Below are positions 1 through 10,637 of a stretch of DNA of 64,000 nucleotides, piece after piece. Numbering within the stretch: the first letter of the stretch is position 1; each line of letters begins with the position of its first letter. The stretch comes from Euborellia annulipes (lineage: Eukaryota; Arthropoda; Insecta; Dermaptera; Anisolabididae). A program made the position numbers and the translations under genes. The notes beneath the pieces are model-generated. The model saw only the letters and a list, made by a program, of their open reading frames with translations. It made no database searches and was not told the origin of the DNA. Where the stretch lies: the NCBI GenBank assembly GCA_023213315.1, contig JAKCPI010006239.1:149501-213500 (forward strand), read 5' to 3'.

Positions 1-695
1 TTTTAGCTAAAATTAGATTTCAAATTTCGAAAGTAAAATTTATTTCATTGATTCCAATGGTCAAAAAAATAATATATAAATATGCGAATAATAAAAAAAG
101 ACGAATAATAAGCATCTCAAAAATTAACATAATATCCTTTGCAGTGATCAGATTATTTTAGAAAAAAGTCACGAATTATCTATTTAATTAAAAAAAATGA
201 TAAAAATGCATTAGTTTAATTTCCTATATATGAATCAAGGAAATTTTATTTCCTTGAAAGCATGAGGATATATGCAAGTAAATCAAAATAAGAGAAACTT
301 TTATTTGAATATATTAATTTTTACTTTTTGTGAGTAAATTTTAGTTGATGGATTCGGATTATATCCATTGAGTTTGATCCATTTGCAAGAAAAATATATT
401 CACTTAATTGAGAATTGTTAATTGTTTTAATTAAAGGTGGTAGAGATCCCGAGTTTGATTCCCGGGGACCATATGTATGGTCACCAGCAGAAATATACTA
501 CTCAGAAAAATGTCAGATTGGAGGCTAATAGTCTAATATCTGATTTAAAAATAGGTCACGAAAAATATTCAACTTAATTTTTTTAAGCAAATGTTCATTT
601 CCCAAAAACATGCGTCATGGGAACTGAGAATAATAGACTATAAGCACTTTATGCTTGAGAAAATAAATTTTAAACAATTAGCTTTTCTCTTACAG
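1..695. other. Intronic AT-rich sequence of gene A
   Basis: No open exon seen. A short tRNA-like remnant with a box-B-like GTTTGATTCCCGGGG lies at about 440-475; it is probably a decayed SINE. Confidence 0.4.
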
Positions 696-899
696 CTGGA
701 GACGTTAGTGACTACGATCGTGATAATTTTCGAAAAGCAAGTTCTTCATCAAGTGTGAAACGATCAAGTGTTTTGGATGCTGATGAAGATGGTCATGACC
801 CACCAAGGAACATACCCATTGGACAGGAGAACCCTTTGCCACCAGGATTCTTAAGTCCATCAGTCCAAGAATATCTTGAACTTGGAAAATCCATACCCG
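696..899 (+). CDS. Gene A (CPAP1-like chitin-binding protein), penultimate exon, gene partial at 5' side
   Basis: Internal exon of a gene that begins left of the window. It is preceded by a pyrimidine-rich acceptor (TTTTCTCTTACAG) and followed by a GTAATA donor. In the only open frame it reads GDVSDYDRDNFRKASSSS, then an acidic stretch (DADEDGHD) and a Pro/Leu-rich segment (PLPPGFLSPSVQEYLELG). It holds 2 nt, 67 codons and 1 nt, and the final G joins the GC at 2819 to make a glycine, so the phase agrees with the next exon. No domain is recognisable in it; it is the low-complexity linker that precedes the CBM14 domain in CPAP1 proteins. Upstream exons, including any signal peptide, are not visible in positions 1-695. 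The exon is called from splice sites, frame and fit to the next exon. Confidence 0.8.
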
Positions 900-1354
900 G
901 TAATAAAATTTTAACTATTTAAATAATAATTTTGCAATGTTATTTATGTAGCTCGGGTAACTCGTGGTCCCTATCCACGTACTCACAACATGTGAGCCCC
1001 TGAGTTAGAAATATTGTATAATAATTTGCCTGGTCCCCCAAATTATTGGATAAAATATTCATTTGTAGATAAGTAGAGGTCTATTATTTTGTTTAAAAAT
1101 TAAAAAAAAATAAATAACACCCTTTTTTAAAACAATTTGAGGAAAAAATAATGGGAGGATTAAATAAATGTCAAATTTATTTAAATTAAATGAAAATAAT
1201 ATTAGAATATAAATACACTAATTTTTTAGAGGAGGAAAGAAAACTAAATTATTTTTTATTAATAAGAATTAGAAATAAATTGCATTGAAAAATTAAATTT
1301 TTCCATGCCAGTTTATGTTGATAGTTGTTTTGTTATAAAAAATAAAAAGAAAAA

Positions 1355-1909
1355 AGTAATTAAGTGTACTTCAAACACGTTTTAAGAAATTTAACAAATT
1401 AATATGCTTTTTAAAGGGCATTGAAAAATAGTTGATTTATCAATTTTAAACAAAATTGTTCCAGGCAATTTTGAGAAATTCGAAAAAAAAAAAACTAAAA
1501 AAAAAACATCAGTCAACTAACTGTACTTCAAACAATTTTCACGAAAAAACTTAGTGATATACTTTTTAAAGATCATCTAATAAATAGTTGATTTATGAAC
1601 TTTAATCAAAATCGTTGGACCAAATTTTGAGAAATTCAAAATAAACTGAAAAAGTACTTCAGTAAACAACTAGTAATTTTTGGACGATTTTATTCAAAAG
1701 CTTATTTTAACTGTCCGGGAGGGTATCTAACTTAAATATAAAATTTCAACCTCCTAGCACTTTTTCTTCTTGAGATATTTTGTCCACACAGACAGACAGG
1801 ACTCAGGAAACCTCAAAACGTGTATTTCCATCAAAATCTCGACATCGAATTTTTGACACGATCGCAATACTTTCCTAGTATATATATATATATAGGTAAG
1901 AGAAAGTAA
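1355..1909 (+). repeat. Hairpin-ended repeat family, 5'-truncated copy 1
   Basis: Carries the family's conserved blocks: the AGTACTxCAGTAAA block, the CCGGGAGGGTATCTAACTT block, the CTCAGGAAACCTCAAAAC block, then ATCTCGACATCGAATTTTTG and a terminal hairpin ending in TAAGAGAAAGTA. The start is not sharp. Confidence 0.7.
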
Positions 1910-2094
1910 TAAAGAAGTAATAAAGTGAAAGATAGATCTCACGCAGACATTGAATAACGAATTGTTGCATATCCCAAAGGCGCAGAGTTCAAGAGAAAAT
2001 TTCTCCATCCAGTCTAAAAATTTGAAATGACGATTTTCCTCATGATAATATTAGATAATTAATTAATAAGTATAAGACATTTCTGCACCTTCTC

Positions 2095-2697
2095 GGAAAG
2101 AGGAGAAAAAATCTGGTGTGACTGGTAGCACCTTAGTTCCAAAGTTGCATTTTAAATTTTGACTGCTTTTTAAAGAGCATATAAAAAATAGTTGATTTAT
2201 ATGAATTTTAATCTAAAAAGAAAGATTTATATTCTGTATCATCCATCGGCTACCTTTTTTCTATGAAGTACAAGAGTAAAGTGTGCTTCAAAAGATTTTA
2301 AGGGCAAAATGAGAATATACATTTTAATGAGCATCTACAAAATAATTGATTTATGAATTTTAAACAAAATCTTTGGAGAGAATTTTGAGAAAATCGAAAA
2401 AACTGAAAAAGTACATTAGTAAAGTACTAGTACTTTTTGGCCGGTTTTGTTCAAAATCTTATTTTGATTGTCCGGGAGGGTACCTAACTTAAATATAAAA
2501 TTTCAATCCTGCTGCTCAATTCCTTCATGCTAAAAATACACACAGACTCACATACAGACCAATTTGAGGGACCCACTTTTTTGGACTCAGGGGACCTCAA
2601 AACATGTATTTCCATCAAAATCTCGACATCGAATTTTTGACATGATCGCAATACTTCCTCTCTATATGTATTTCATATATAGGGCAAGAGAAAGTAT
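2095..2697 (+). repeat. Hairpin-ended repeat family, copy 2
   Basis: Starts with a remnant of the 5' hairpin (ATCTGGTGTGACTGGTAGCACC, here about half the palindrome). It contains all downstream blocks in order and ends in the 3' hairpin (CTCTATATGTATTTCATATATAGGGCAAGAGAAAGTA region). Confidence 0.75.
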
Positions 2698-2818
2698 AAA
2701 ATTGTTAAATATATCAATGACTAATCGCCTGGTCCACTCTGGGGCAAATATTATATTGAATATACTTATATGTATATCTGAAAAGAATAAAATTTTTTTG
2801 TTTTTGTTTTGTCTGCAG

Positions 2819-3159
2819 GCAAAGCCGGCACCGACTACCCTGTTCTCTCGACCGTGCCCTACACCAATTTCTACTGTGATGAGCAACCCTATCCAGGATT
2901 CTTCGCCGATGAAGAAACTCGATGCCAGGCTTGGCACTATTGCGACATTGATGGCCGTCAAGCCTCGTTTCTATGTCCAAATGGCACACAATTTTCCCAG
3001 GCTGTTTTTGTTTGTGATTGGTGGTTTAATGTCCGATGTGAGCTCAGTCGACAACTCTACCCAATAAATGAAAGATTATATGGAATTCCAAAAGAAGAGC
3101 CTACACGTCCACACAGAATTATCACCAAAGAGCTATTAGACAATATATTCATATCTTAA
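2819..3159 (+). CDS. Gene A (CPAP1-like), last exon with chitin-binding type-2 (CBM14) domain
   Basis: Terminal exon after a TTTTGTCTGCAG acceptor, ending at TAA 3157-3159. It opens with KAGTDYPVLSTVP, the DYPxLxxIP lead-in typical of arthropod cuticular CBM14 proteins. A complete domain follows with six cysteines in the peritrophin-A order (FYC, TRC, HYC, FLC, FVC, VRC), the SFLCPNGTxFSQ core and the CDWWFNVRC signature. The family binds chitin in cuticle or tracheal matrix outside the cell. After the domain come LYPINERLYG and a short basic tail. With a single domain at the C-terminus it fits CPAP1 rather than the three-domain CPAP3/obstructor type. It is clearly paralogous to gene B at 48 kb, but here the domain is not interrupted by an intron at Cys-Gln. 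An ATG-initiated reading from 2809 overlaps the intron and is not the true start. AATAAA-like signals lie near 3450 and 3520. Confidence 0.92.
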
Positions 3160-3787
3160 CAACAAATAGTGACCTATCTTTTAGAAAACTTTATTTTATG
3201 AAGTGACATTAATGATATGAAGATGAGGTACCCTTAGATTATATTGCAATATCATTAAAACCAAAATCTTTCAACAATTGGAGAGTTTAATTTTGAGGCT
3301 CAATTCCTTGGCCTCTATTATCGAAGTGACTTACATTCAATTCTGTATTTTTTTTATGAACATAGTACTTATCTACAATATTTTTCGGATTATAAGACTA
3401 TACTTGAATACTGAGCAATTTTTTTCAGATCTTTTGATCAAATAATAATAAATTTATAAAGTTGGAAAAGACTTCTTAATTATTTTCGTATAAAATTTAA
3501 TTTTATTCATTTAATTAAATAAATAAAAACATCAAATTAGTTTCATCACTGACCAGAACCTTAATTGGTTTAAGTTATAATCTAAAAAGAATAAAAAATT
3601 TTTGTATTGTTTTGTGTACTTAAATCTCTATAAATTTTGTTATGATAGAAATAAAAAAAAATAAATAAAAATAAAACAAAATTTACATTTATTTATATTT
3701 TAGACCAAAGTTCTAGTTTTTGTGCCTCTCGCAATGAATGTAGGCTTAAATTCATTTCTCTGCATATTAATTAATTAATCAGTTAAT
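3160..3787. other. 3' flank of gene A, no further feature
   Basis: AT-rich, containing the probable 3' UTR and polyadenylation region of gene A. I see no coding sequence or repeat structure. Confidence 0.5.
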
Positions 3788-4103
3788 CAGGGGCGTATAT
3801 AGAATTTTTCGGGGGGGGGGGAGCGAACCCATTATTAAATATCCCCCTCCCCCCCACACACCAAAATAATTTTAAAATACCGGATATACCTGAGCCCCGA
3901 GGGGCCCGGGCCCTCTCAAATAAAATTTTTTTTAATCTAAATTTTTTCGCCTGCTTCTCTAGTTTTATTAAAAAATGATTAGTTATAAAAATTGTCCATA
4001 CAAATATAGATATTGGCCATATACCCGTATATATGTATATAGATTTGAAAAATTTCGAGGGGGGCCGGACCCCCTTGCCCCCTCCCCCTTATATATGCCC
4101 CTG
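3788..4103. mobile_element. Short hAT-like MITE (ends CAGGGGCGTATATAG / TATATATGCCCCTG)
   Basis: Terminal inverted repeats CAGGGGCGTATATAG and TTATATATGCCCCTG enclose 316 bp. There is a G-run just inside the left end and a C-run inside the right end. The flanking octamers CAGTTAAT and CTGTAAAT match at 6 of 8 positions, so the target-site duplication is eroded or doubtful. Confidence 0.65.
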
Positions 4104-4259
4104 CTGTAAATTCATGTGGTCAATTTTCAGGTGAGAATAATATAGTCTTATAATCTGAAAAATATGTTAACTTGAAGTAAAAACAAAAAAAAAATATTCT
4201 TATCACCAATAGGGTTTATTTTTATTTCGAAACACCAGTTTGGATGTTTTATTATCTTC

Positions 4260-4475
4260 TGAATACATCGGAGATAGAAAAAGGGTGTCTAGCTTTACTT
4301 TTGCCAAGAGACGAATAAAAAAATAAACCTCGCTTAGTTTTTACCGAGCTATATAAAAAAAGAGAATAAAATTCTGTAAGATTTTATTTAAGTGAAAATA
4401 TTTCCTCGATTTTATATAACTAAGAAATTTAAATGAGGCGCCCTTTTTGCATCGCTGATCTTTTGAATGAATTTC
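4260..4475. repeat. Degraded foldback repeat (ACATCGGAGAT ... GCATCGCTGATC)
   Basis: ACATCGGAGATAGAAAAAGGGTG on the left is roughly inverted-complementary to GCGCCCTTTTTGCATCGCTGATCT on the right. A related arm occurs at about 54150-54175. Boundaries are approximate. Confidence 0.4.
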
Positions 4476-4530
4476 TCTTTTTCAATAAATTCATCAATTA
4501 AAATAAAGTATAGCTAAAAAAATTAAAATT

Positions 4531-4702
4531 GCTCTTGACCCGTGGCTCAGAGAGAAGACACTAGCTTCTCGCGCCGGGGTCCCGGGTTCGCTTCCCGTCC
4601 CAAGCGAGAAAAATTTATTTCATTTGATTTGACTGCAAATCATTTGAAATAAATAGGGATGGGGTCTAAATGGCCTTAGATGCCGAAAAAGACCTTAAAA
4701 AA
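4531..4702 (+). repeat. tRNA-derived SINE with flanking direct repeat
   Basis: The head looks like a Pol III tRNA gene: box A-like GTGGCTCAGAGAG and box B-like GGGTTCGCTTCCC. A non-tRNA body (TTTGAAATAAATAGGGATGG, then GGTCTAAATGGCCTTAGATG) and an A-rich end follow. Direct repeats AATTAAAATT flank it (4521-4530 and 4703-4712), as expected for LINE-assisted insertion. The same body recurs at about 44490-44700 and inside the MITEs at 56018 and 58569. Confidence 0.75.
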
Positions 4703-4786
4703 AATTAAAATTCTTTATAACTAGAGTACATCGTTTGTTATCTGTTTGAAACGATATACGGGATTTCGACCAGATAGGGTTTTAAT

Positions 4787-5006
4787 TAGGGTCCGATCGA
4801 AACAAGATATTCAGCCGAAACCGAATTTCGGCTTCAATTTTAGTTTCGGCCGGAACCGAAACGTGTCTTAAACTTTTTCTTAAAATTTCCTAAACAAAAT
4901 TCATATCATTTTACCTTTTTAATATACGAGTCTCATCCCATCTTTTCAAACTGAGGTTTCGGCCAGAACGAGGTTTGTCCGAAGCCGACTCTTCGGTTGC
5001 TCCCTA
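4787..5006. mobile_element. hAT-like MITE with GAAACC/TTTCGG-rich ends, TSD GTTTTAAT
   Basis: Begins TAGGGTCCGATCGAAACAAG and ends GGTTGCTCCCTA. It is rich in CCGAAA/TTTCGG motifs and flanked by identical 8-bp duplications GTTTTAAT (4779-4786 and 5007-5014). Same family as 31503-31888. Confidence 0.8.
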
Positions 5007-5127
5007 GTTTTAATTTGCTAAGAGTAATTTTCATGGTACTTTACTGAGAAGGGTAATCACATGAGGGTCCTTTAATGTACCTGATCACGAATAACAAAAG
5101 AGAGAATCACCAAAATTTCATTTCACT

Positions 5128-5523
5128 CATAGGCACCGGAACTGGGGGGGGGGGGGCAAGGGTACATTGCCCCCCTGGCATCAGGGGGGGGCAGAGGGGG
5201 GCAAAATTTCTTTTTTATTTCATTTATTTTTAAAAATGATATATTACTTTTGAAAAATAAAATCTTCTAAATTAAAAAAAAATTAAAAGAATAAGAAATT
5301 CATTTTTTTTCAAATTTTTTCCAAAAATTTTTGATAAAATCACTAGCAAATTTTTTAAAATTTTAATTTTATTAAAATTGTGATTTTATTTAAAATTTTT
5401 AAAGTTTTATAGTAGATTTGTTTTTGTTTTATACTATTTGAACATATTAAATTATTTTAATTTTATAAAAAAAAATTTTTTGCCCCCCCCCCCCCCTGAT
5501 TCAAATTCGTTCCGGCGCCCCTG
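5128..5523. mobile_element. Non-autonomous deletion derivative of the 5.2 kb hAT element, TSD ATTTCACT
   Basis: Its left end (CATAGGCACCGGAACTGG, G-run, GGTACATTGCCCCCCTGGCATC) matches the reverse complement of the right end of the hAT at 14559-19743. Its right end (GAATTTGAATCAGG in reverse, CGTTCCGGCGCCCCTG) matches that element's left end. Only 396 bp remain and no transposase is left. Perfect 8-bp duplications ATTTCACT lie at 5120-5127 and 5524-5531. Confidence 0.9.
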
Positions 5524-5531
5524 ATTTCACT

Positions 5532-6348
5532 TACTGGCGAAAATAAAAGAAATTATAAGCCGAGATTTTTAATTTAATAAATATTATCTTTTACACTCTA
5601 CGTTAAACGTTTTCTTGTAATATCTTAACATGTGGAATTTTTTATGTCATTTTAGTCATTGACAGCGAAGAAATAGTTTTGAAATTGATGGATCTTATTT
5701 TTTTTTTATATTTATTTCCGTAAATTTATAAATAATGTTAAATATTTTTTTTTTTAGTGGGGAAAAGGTTTGTCTTCCCAAAGATTTTTTTGTTATGTAT
5801 ATATTTCCGTTTTTTGCAAGTCTCGAAAGGGACCGGGCCCTATTTAAAGCAAAATTTTTATAAAGGGGATATAAATTTATTTTCATTTAGTATTTTTGTC
5901 TATATAACAAGTTTTCTAGAAATATATACCAGGTATACATTTGAAAAATGTAGGTGAGGAGTAATAGCATTTTTAAATTCTTTAAAAATACAAATACTTT
6001 TTCTATGAATTTGAAGACACGAGCGAATTTCACTAACTTTTCTCTCTATATATTACATATGTAGTTAAGAGAAAAAAAAAAAAAAAAATTGTTAATACAG
6101 AATTCCAAAAATGTAAAATTTAAATAGCCAATGTTTTAATATTTTAAAAAATACAGTATTTAACAAAAACATTTTTCCTTTTATTTAAATTAGCCTATAC
6201 AAAAAATTTTATTGGTTCAATAATAACTCTCCTTACAGGCAAAATGATGACCCCAATTCTGTCGCCTCTGGGCGAATATCCCTCCACCCTAGAGCGGGGG
6301 CTGACGGAGCAGCCACCATTAGATTTTGTGTCTATCACGTTGATTATT
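5532..6348. other. AT-rich spacer, no gene
   Basis: Contains a fragment of a hairpin (TTTCTCTCTATATATTACATATGTAGTTAAGAG, about 6040-6075) resembling the 3' hairpin of the dispersed family. A more GC-rich block at about 6229-6345 has short opposing open frames and no recognisable protein. Confidence 0.4.
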
Positions 6349-6604
6349 TGGACCCTGTTATGCATTAGTGTGTCAAGCGCCAAAAAAAAATTAAAAATTG
6401 AGTTAAGCACGGAATATTGTTTCAAATACTATAATTAATAGTATTTTTTATGAAATATGTCCTAAAAAAATTTATATTTAATGTTAATTGCACAATTGAC
6501 AAAAAAAAATTATATATAATCTAATGAAAACAAAAAACTTTATTGTTGATTTTCTCAAAACTCGGTAGGTGGCGCTTGACACACTAATGCGTAACAGGGT
6601 CCAT
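6349..6604. repeat. Inverted-repeat element, 33-bp arms
   Basis: Left arm 6349-6382 (TGGACCCTGTTATGCATTAG, then TGTGTCAAGCGCC) pairs almost perfectly with the right arm ending at 6604 (GGCGCTTGACACACTAATGC, then GTAACAGGGTCCA). The loop is AT-rich and non-coding. It could be a MITE or a foldback unit; no clear target duplication is seen. Confidence 0.65.
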
Positions 6605-6935
6605 TTATGGAACAGTTTTATTAAGATATCTTAATGGATTGTTAAATTATTTTGATGATTATGTGCTTACTACATTTTATTTTTTAAACTCTTTTATATA
6701 CTTTTTATGCGCCCCCCGCATTGCGGGGTCTGCGGGGGTGTTATTTACGCCCCTGGGAATAGGCTCTCCTAGTCTGAGTTTATTATAAATAGGCCTATGC
6801 TACTATCAAATGATGCACTCAACCAATATGTAGTAATATTATTAGAAAATCTTTTCATAATTATTTTACAAAAATTACTATTATTTAATTGTTAAGTAAA
6901 GTACACTTCCAGTGTAATTTTTAATATGTATAAAG

Positions 6936-7041
6936 GGCCCCTTACACAGCCAATAATAATGATATTACTTTATCAGGATGACCATTAATAAGCATGTGAT
7001 TTCTGATAAGGTAATGTCATTATTATTGACCGTGTAAAGGG
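6936..7041. repeat. Small palindromic MITE with CCCTTTACACGG-type ends
   Basis: GCCCCTTACACAGCCAATAA, then TAATGATATTAC, on the left pairs with GTAATGTCATTATTATTGAC, then CGTGTAAAGGGC, on the right. That makes arms of about 32 bp with three mismatches around a short loop. A hAT-like end (CAGAGGTGGCCAAC) begins immediately downstream at about 7042. Confidence 0.65.
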
Positions 7042-7653
7042 CAGAGGTGGCCAACTTTTTTGAAAGCAAGTGCGCAATGAAGTATTTCATACGCGTTGCA
7101 GGTGTATAATATCAGGATAGAGTTTTTTTAGATTCCACTTACATATTTGAATGTCAGAGAATCTTTTTTCTTTATAATAAAAAAACTTTCTTTTATTTAT
7201 TTAGTCATTGAGATGAGTTTGAGATTGGAGTAGAAATAAAATTATTATTATTAATTCTTTAATTATATACCTTAAACTCGGGTTACTTGAGCCCTAAGGA
7301 ATTAGTTAAGCCCAAAAAGAAAAGGTTTTTCAATCGCTATCAATTTCACCAAAGGTCACATTCTAGCTTTGGTAGACTATCTAAGAAAAAGGTCGAACTC
7401 CGTCCTTATAGCGACTTTGTTTAATTGGTGGCGATTGAAATTTTTTTGGAAACAATTATCGTTTTTTGTATATACGGGGTAGTTAATTTCTCGATTAATT
7501 CGGTTTCAAATAGCCCGGCTAATCTATGAAACTGATTTGATTAACAGGAATATGCGAATTTTTATTTTACATAGAATGCTCTTTTCGCTCACCTCCGACA
7601 ACTTATATATCTTTTAATTTATGACAATTTGTGAAGTGGCTGTTGTATATCAA

Positions 7654-7824
7654 CAATAGAAGAGGGAGCGGCAGCCAGCAAGTAAGCCTCTACGAAATGA
7701 AACTCAAGAGTAGTGGAGACAGGTTCGGCTATATTTAGCTTAATTATAGCCGAAACTGTCTCCACTACCCTTGAGTTTCATTTCGTAGAGGCTTACTTGC
7801 TGGCTGCCGCTCCCTCTTCTATTG
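7654..7824. repeat. Long near-perfect hairpin (about 80-bp stem)
   Basis: The two halves are reverse complements from CAATAGAAGAGGGAGCGGCA on the left to TGCCGCTCCCTCTTCTATTG on the right. They converge on a loop of about 11 nt (TTTAGCTTAAT) at about 7734-7745, with only a few mismatches or bulges. The stem is far more GC-rich than the surroundings. Possible identities are a hairpin-RNA (endo-siRNA) source, a recent foldback element, or a snap-back assembly artefact. Confidence 0.8.
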
Positions 7825-8035
7825 TCTTTTATTTTAATTTATAAAATCAAAAAAGGTTTTTTCACTTGATTAATAAATATCATCAAATGGAGGCTAAGCT
7901 AATTTATTTTAAATAATAAAATTATATAGATAGGCCTATGTTTTTTTTTTCCTTTTGAAAATAAGACAATTTCTAGTTTTATTTAGTAGTAGTTTTTAAC
8001 ATTAGCCAAAATAAATATAAATTTTTATTTATACT

Positions 8036-8366
8036 GTATATCGCTCATTTGCTTGGATAAAGAAAAAAAGCTCTAGGCCTAGTGACATGTCTGAGCTTTT
8101 CATGCTCGCAGCAAAATATCTCATTTTTTCGAATCTAAGATTTTTTTTAAACTTATTTTGTTGACTTCAAAACCGTAACAGTTAAAAAGAAGCTTTGTGG
8201 AAGGTGTACCAGTGATATTTTCGCTAATAAACAATTAATTTGTATAGCTACCATTTTTAATTCAAATTTCTATATAAATGTGTTACAATTTTATTTATTT
8301 TTTTTCGATCTCCTGAAAGAATAGAAATTTTGAGTTATGACACTCTTGCAGCAAATGAGCGATATT
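8036..8366. repeat. Terminal-inverted-repeat element (ATATCGCTCATTTGC)
   Basis: ATATCGCTCATTTGC near 8040 is repeated in inverted form as GCAAATGAGCGATAT ending at about 8366. GCTCGCAGCAAAATATCTC and CACTCTTGCAGCAAATGAGC further link the halves. No coding content. Confidence 0.5.
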
Positions 8367-9962
8367 GTTTATATATAATAGTTGTTCATATATTTATTAA
8401 TAATGAAAAATATTTAAAACAAAATATACTGTTGAAATTTTTAAAGAATATAAATTATCTTATATTTTATTTATTTTAAATGATAATAACACTGAAATAT
8501 ATTATTGTTATTTAAGTTTTGTTCTATTAAACATAATAGCGATTTGTTATTTTTTAAATATTAATAATTTATTTTTAAATTAAACAATGTATTTATTCAT
8601 GAACGAAATACAAAATTTCATTCAATAATATTCTTTCTTTTTAGATAGAGATGCTGAGTAAAATTATTTCAATAATCCCGGATTCAATTGAAGACGAAAT
8701 GGATACTTCGAATAAATTCTTTGTAAAGGCAATGAAGGCAAGTTAGCAAGTGAATAAAAAATGCCGAAATGTCCGAAAAAATAATTTTTCATTAGATGAT
8801 TAATAGCTGGCTATCATTCTCCGTAATGAATTCTATTCTATTTACTACATCATACGCATTACATAGAAATGGATGCAGAAAAATGAATTTTGCGAGTCAA
8901 TTCAAGAAAAGCTTTATGAGATCAGAAATGAAAGTCTACCATATCGAAAAAATTAAAAAATTGAGAGCAGAACTTTTGAGATTTTTTAGTTCTTCCAAGA
9001 AAGTTTCATATTCAATCTATTTCTTCTCGTATATAACTCTAGAATATTATACAGAGTCGCCGAGAGACTTGCCAGATCCCGGACTGAATATTTATACGAC
9101 CCTCCCCCTCCCATAAAAAAATAATTTTTAGAGTTGATACCCAAAGGCAGAGCCCTAACTAGGGGGAGGGGGTATGTACCCGTGGCGGCAGATTTCAAGG
9201 GGCGGCAAAATAGGAGAAGTGGTTCATAAAAACCAAATGAAATTAGTTATTAAGAAACATTTGAAAAGGGAACCTATCTAAGAAATTAACCAATTCGATT
9301 TAACTTTATTATGCTTAATTTATAAATATATTCGTATTTCAAATTCCCACCTTCTCTAAGAAACAAGAATTATCACCGGGCCTAGGGCGCCAAAATTTGA
9401 GAGGGAAGAAAATTTTGGAGACTCAGATTTCAAGAAAGATTAAAATTTTAAAATAAATTTGGCTTATACAGTGACAGTGCTAATGGGGAGGGAAGGGAGA
9501 GGGAACGCCCTTAGATATTTTATAATATTGGTAAGGAGGGGGCGGCAAATTAAGCTTAGTCCCTTCTAACAATCTCCTAGAAGAGTAGAAGCTCAATTCT
9601 GAGTGCAGGGGGTCGGTCACGCCCTTGGCCATTTGGCCATCCTGGAGATGGTTGGCGCTTCGTCCCCGAAACTGTAAACTAGGATTAAATCAAAGAATTT
9701 TTGGGCCATTTTTTAGATGTATATTCTCATGTTCCCTCCACATTGTCTGCGATTCACTTTACTCGTGCTTTTTTTGTTCTTTGTTTTTTTCTCTATAATT
9801 TCATTATTTATAAAATTTTATATTTATAAAAAGAAAAGTAATCTACAGGTTTTAAGTGACTTTTTTGGATTCTTTTTTTTTTTCAAAAAACTAGCCGTTT
9901 TGAGATAAAATATTTTGTTAGAAGCATTCAAGATATAATTCAAGACTCGTTATAATGGTAAG
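8367..9962. other. AT-rich region with scattered TE ends, no gene supported
   Basis: Contains a short open stretch at 8651-8740 that I could not tie to any gene. A hAT-like end fragment (CAGAGCCCTAACTAGGGGG) lies near 9148, with G-rich sequence to about 9560 (GGGGCGGCAAA repeated twice). Confidence 0.4.
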
Positions 9963-10637
9963 CAGTGGGCGGATCCAGAGGTGTTTCTCGGGGGGGGGGG
10001 TAATCTGGAGGGACTGGTCGCACAGCACACATGTTTTTCTTAATTTCGGTAATTTAAAGGCGCTGTTGTGAAGCTAGAAGAACAGAGAGAGAGAGAGAGA
10101 GAGAGATACAAAATTTGATATTTGGAATCTAAAGCTCTATTTCTAAACTCATTCGATGGCAAAATTTGATATATTTCTAGAACAAGACACACATGTAAAG
10201 ATTCCCACAGAAAAGCGCAAATTCTGCAATTGGAATCGTTACACGTGTGTCTGATCCCCTGGGAATGAGGGATTACTGTCTGGAAGAAGGCATAAAAGGC
10301 CACCCCCCACTCCCTGGCGAGATCATTCTCTCTCTCAACCTCCGAAGTATCAGACTGTATATTAATATAATAAACATAAATTTAAAAATTACAACACTTT
10401 TACTGAAAACCCCCAACAAAAATCCCCTGAGAAGGCAACAGACAACACCTGTGCAAAGCGACTTACAACAGCGCATTCTGTACTTATTTGCCAGAATATA
10501 AATACAAATCAAATTTTAAAGTATTAATTTTTAAAATTTTACATTAAAAATACATTTTGTTCGAAAAAAAGTATTTTTTTTTTCAAATCTCAGGGGGGAG
10601 TTACCCCTTTTACCTTCCCCCCTCGTATCCGCCCTTG
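9963..10637. mobile_element. hAT-like non-autonomous element, TSD ATGGTAAG
   Basis: Ends CAGTGGGCGGATCCAGAGG and CTCGTATCCGCCCTTG, a G-run inside the left end, and perfect 8-bp duplications ATGGTAAG (9955-9962 and 10638-10645). The 675 bp interior holds (GA)n at 10083-10105 and a block resembling a promoter or LTR: CATAAAAGGCC near 10290 followed by CT-rich sequence. It has no transposase. The opposing open frames of 80-90 codons look non-coding. Confidence 0.85.

Larger units (their letters stand above)
900..2818 (+). other. Last intron of gene A, filled with repeat copies
   Basis: Intron with donor GT at 900 and acceptor AG at 2817-2818, phase 1 on both sides. It contains no coding potential. 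Two diverged copies of the hairpin-ended repeat family (about 1355-1909 and 2095-2697) lie in it in tandem in the same orientation. Confidence 0.75.

Noticed and set aside
2564..3067. Long open frame overlapping the last exon of gene A in another frame
   Set aside because: It crosses the intron and a repeat copy, and destroys the cysteine pattern; it is a shadow of the CBM14 exon.
6244..6438. Open frame in a GC-richer block following a CTTACAG acceptor-like site
   Set aside because: It runs into the inverted-repeat element at 6349-6604 and an equally long antisense frame exists; no protein family recognised.
8641..8760. Possible internal exon (TTTTTAG acceptor, ATG at 8651, GTAAAG donor, short open frame)
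   Set aside because: About 30 codons, no recognisable protein, and phase does not link it to either CPAP1 gene.
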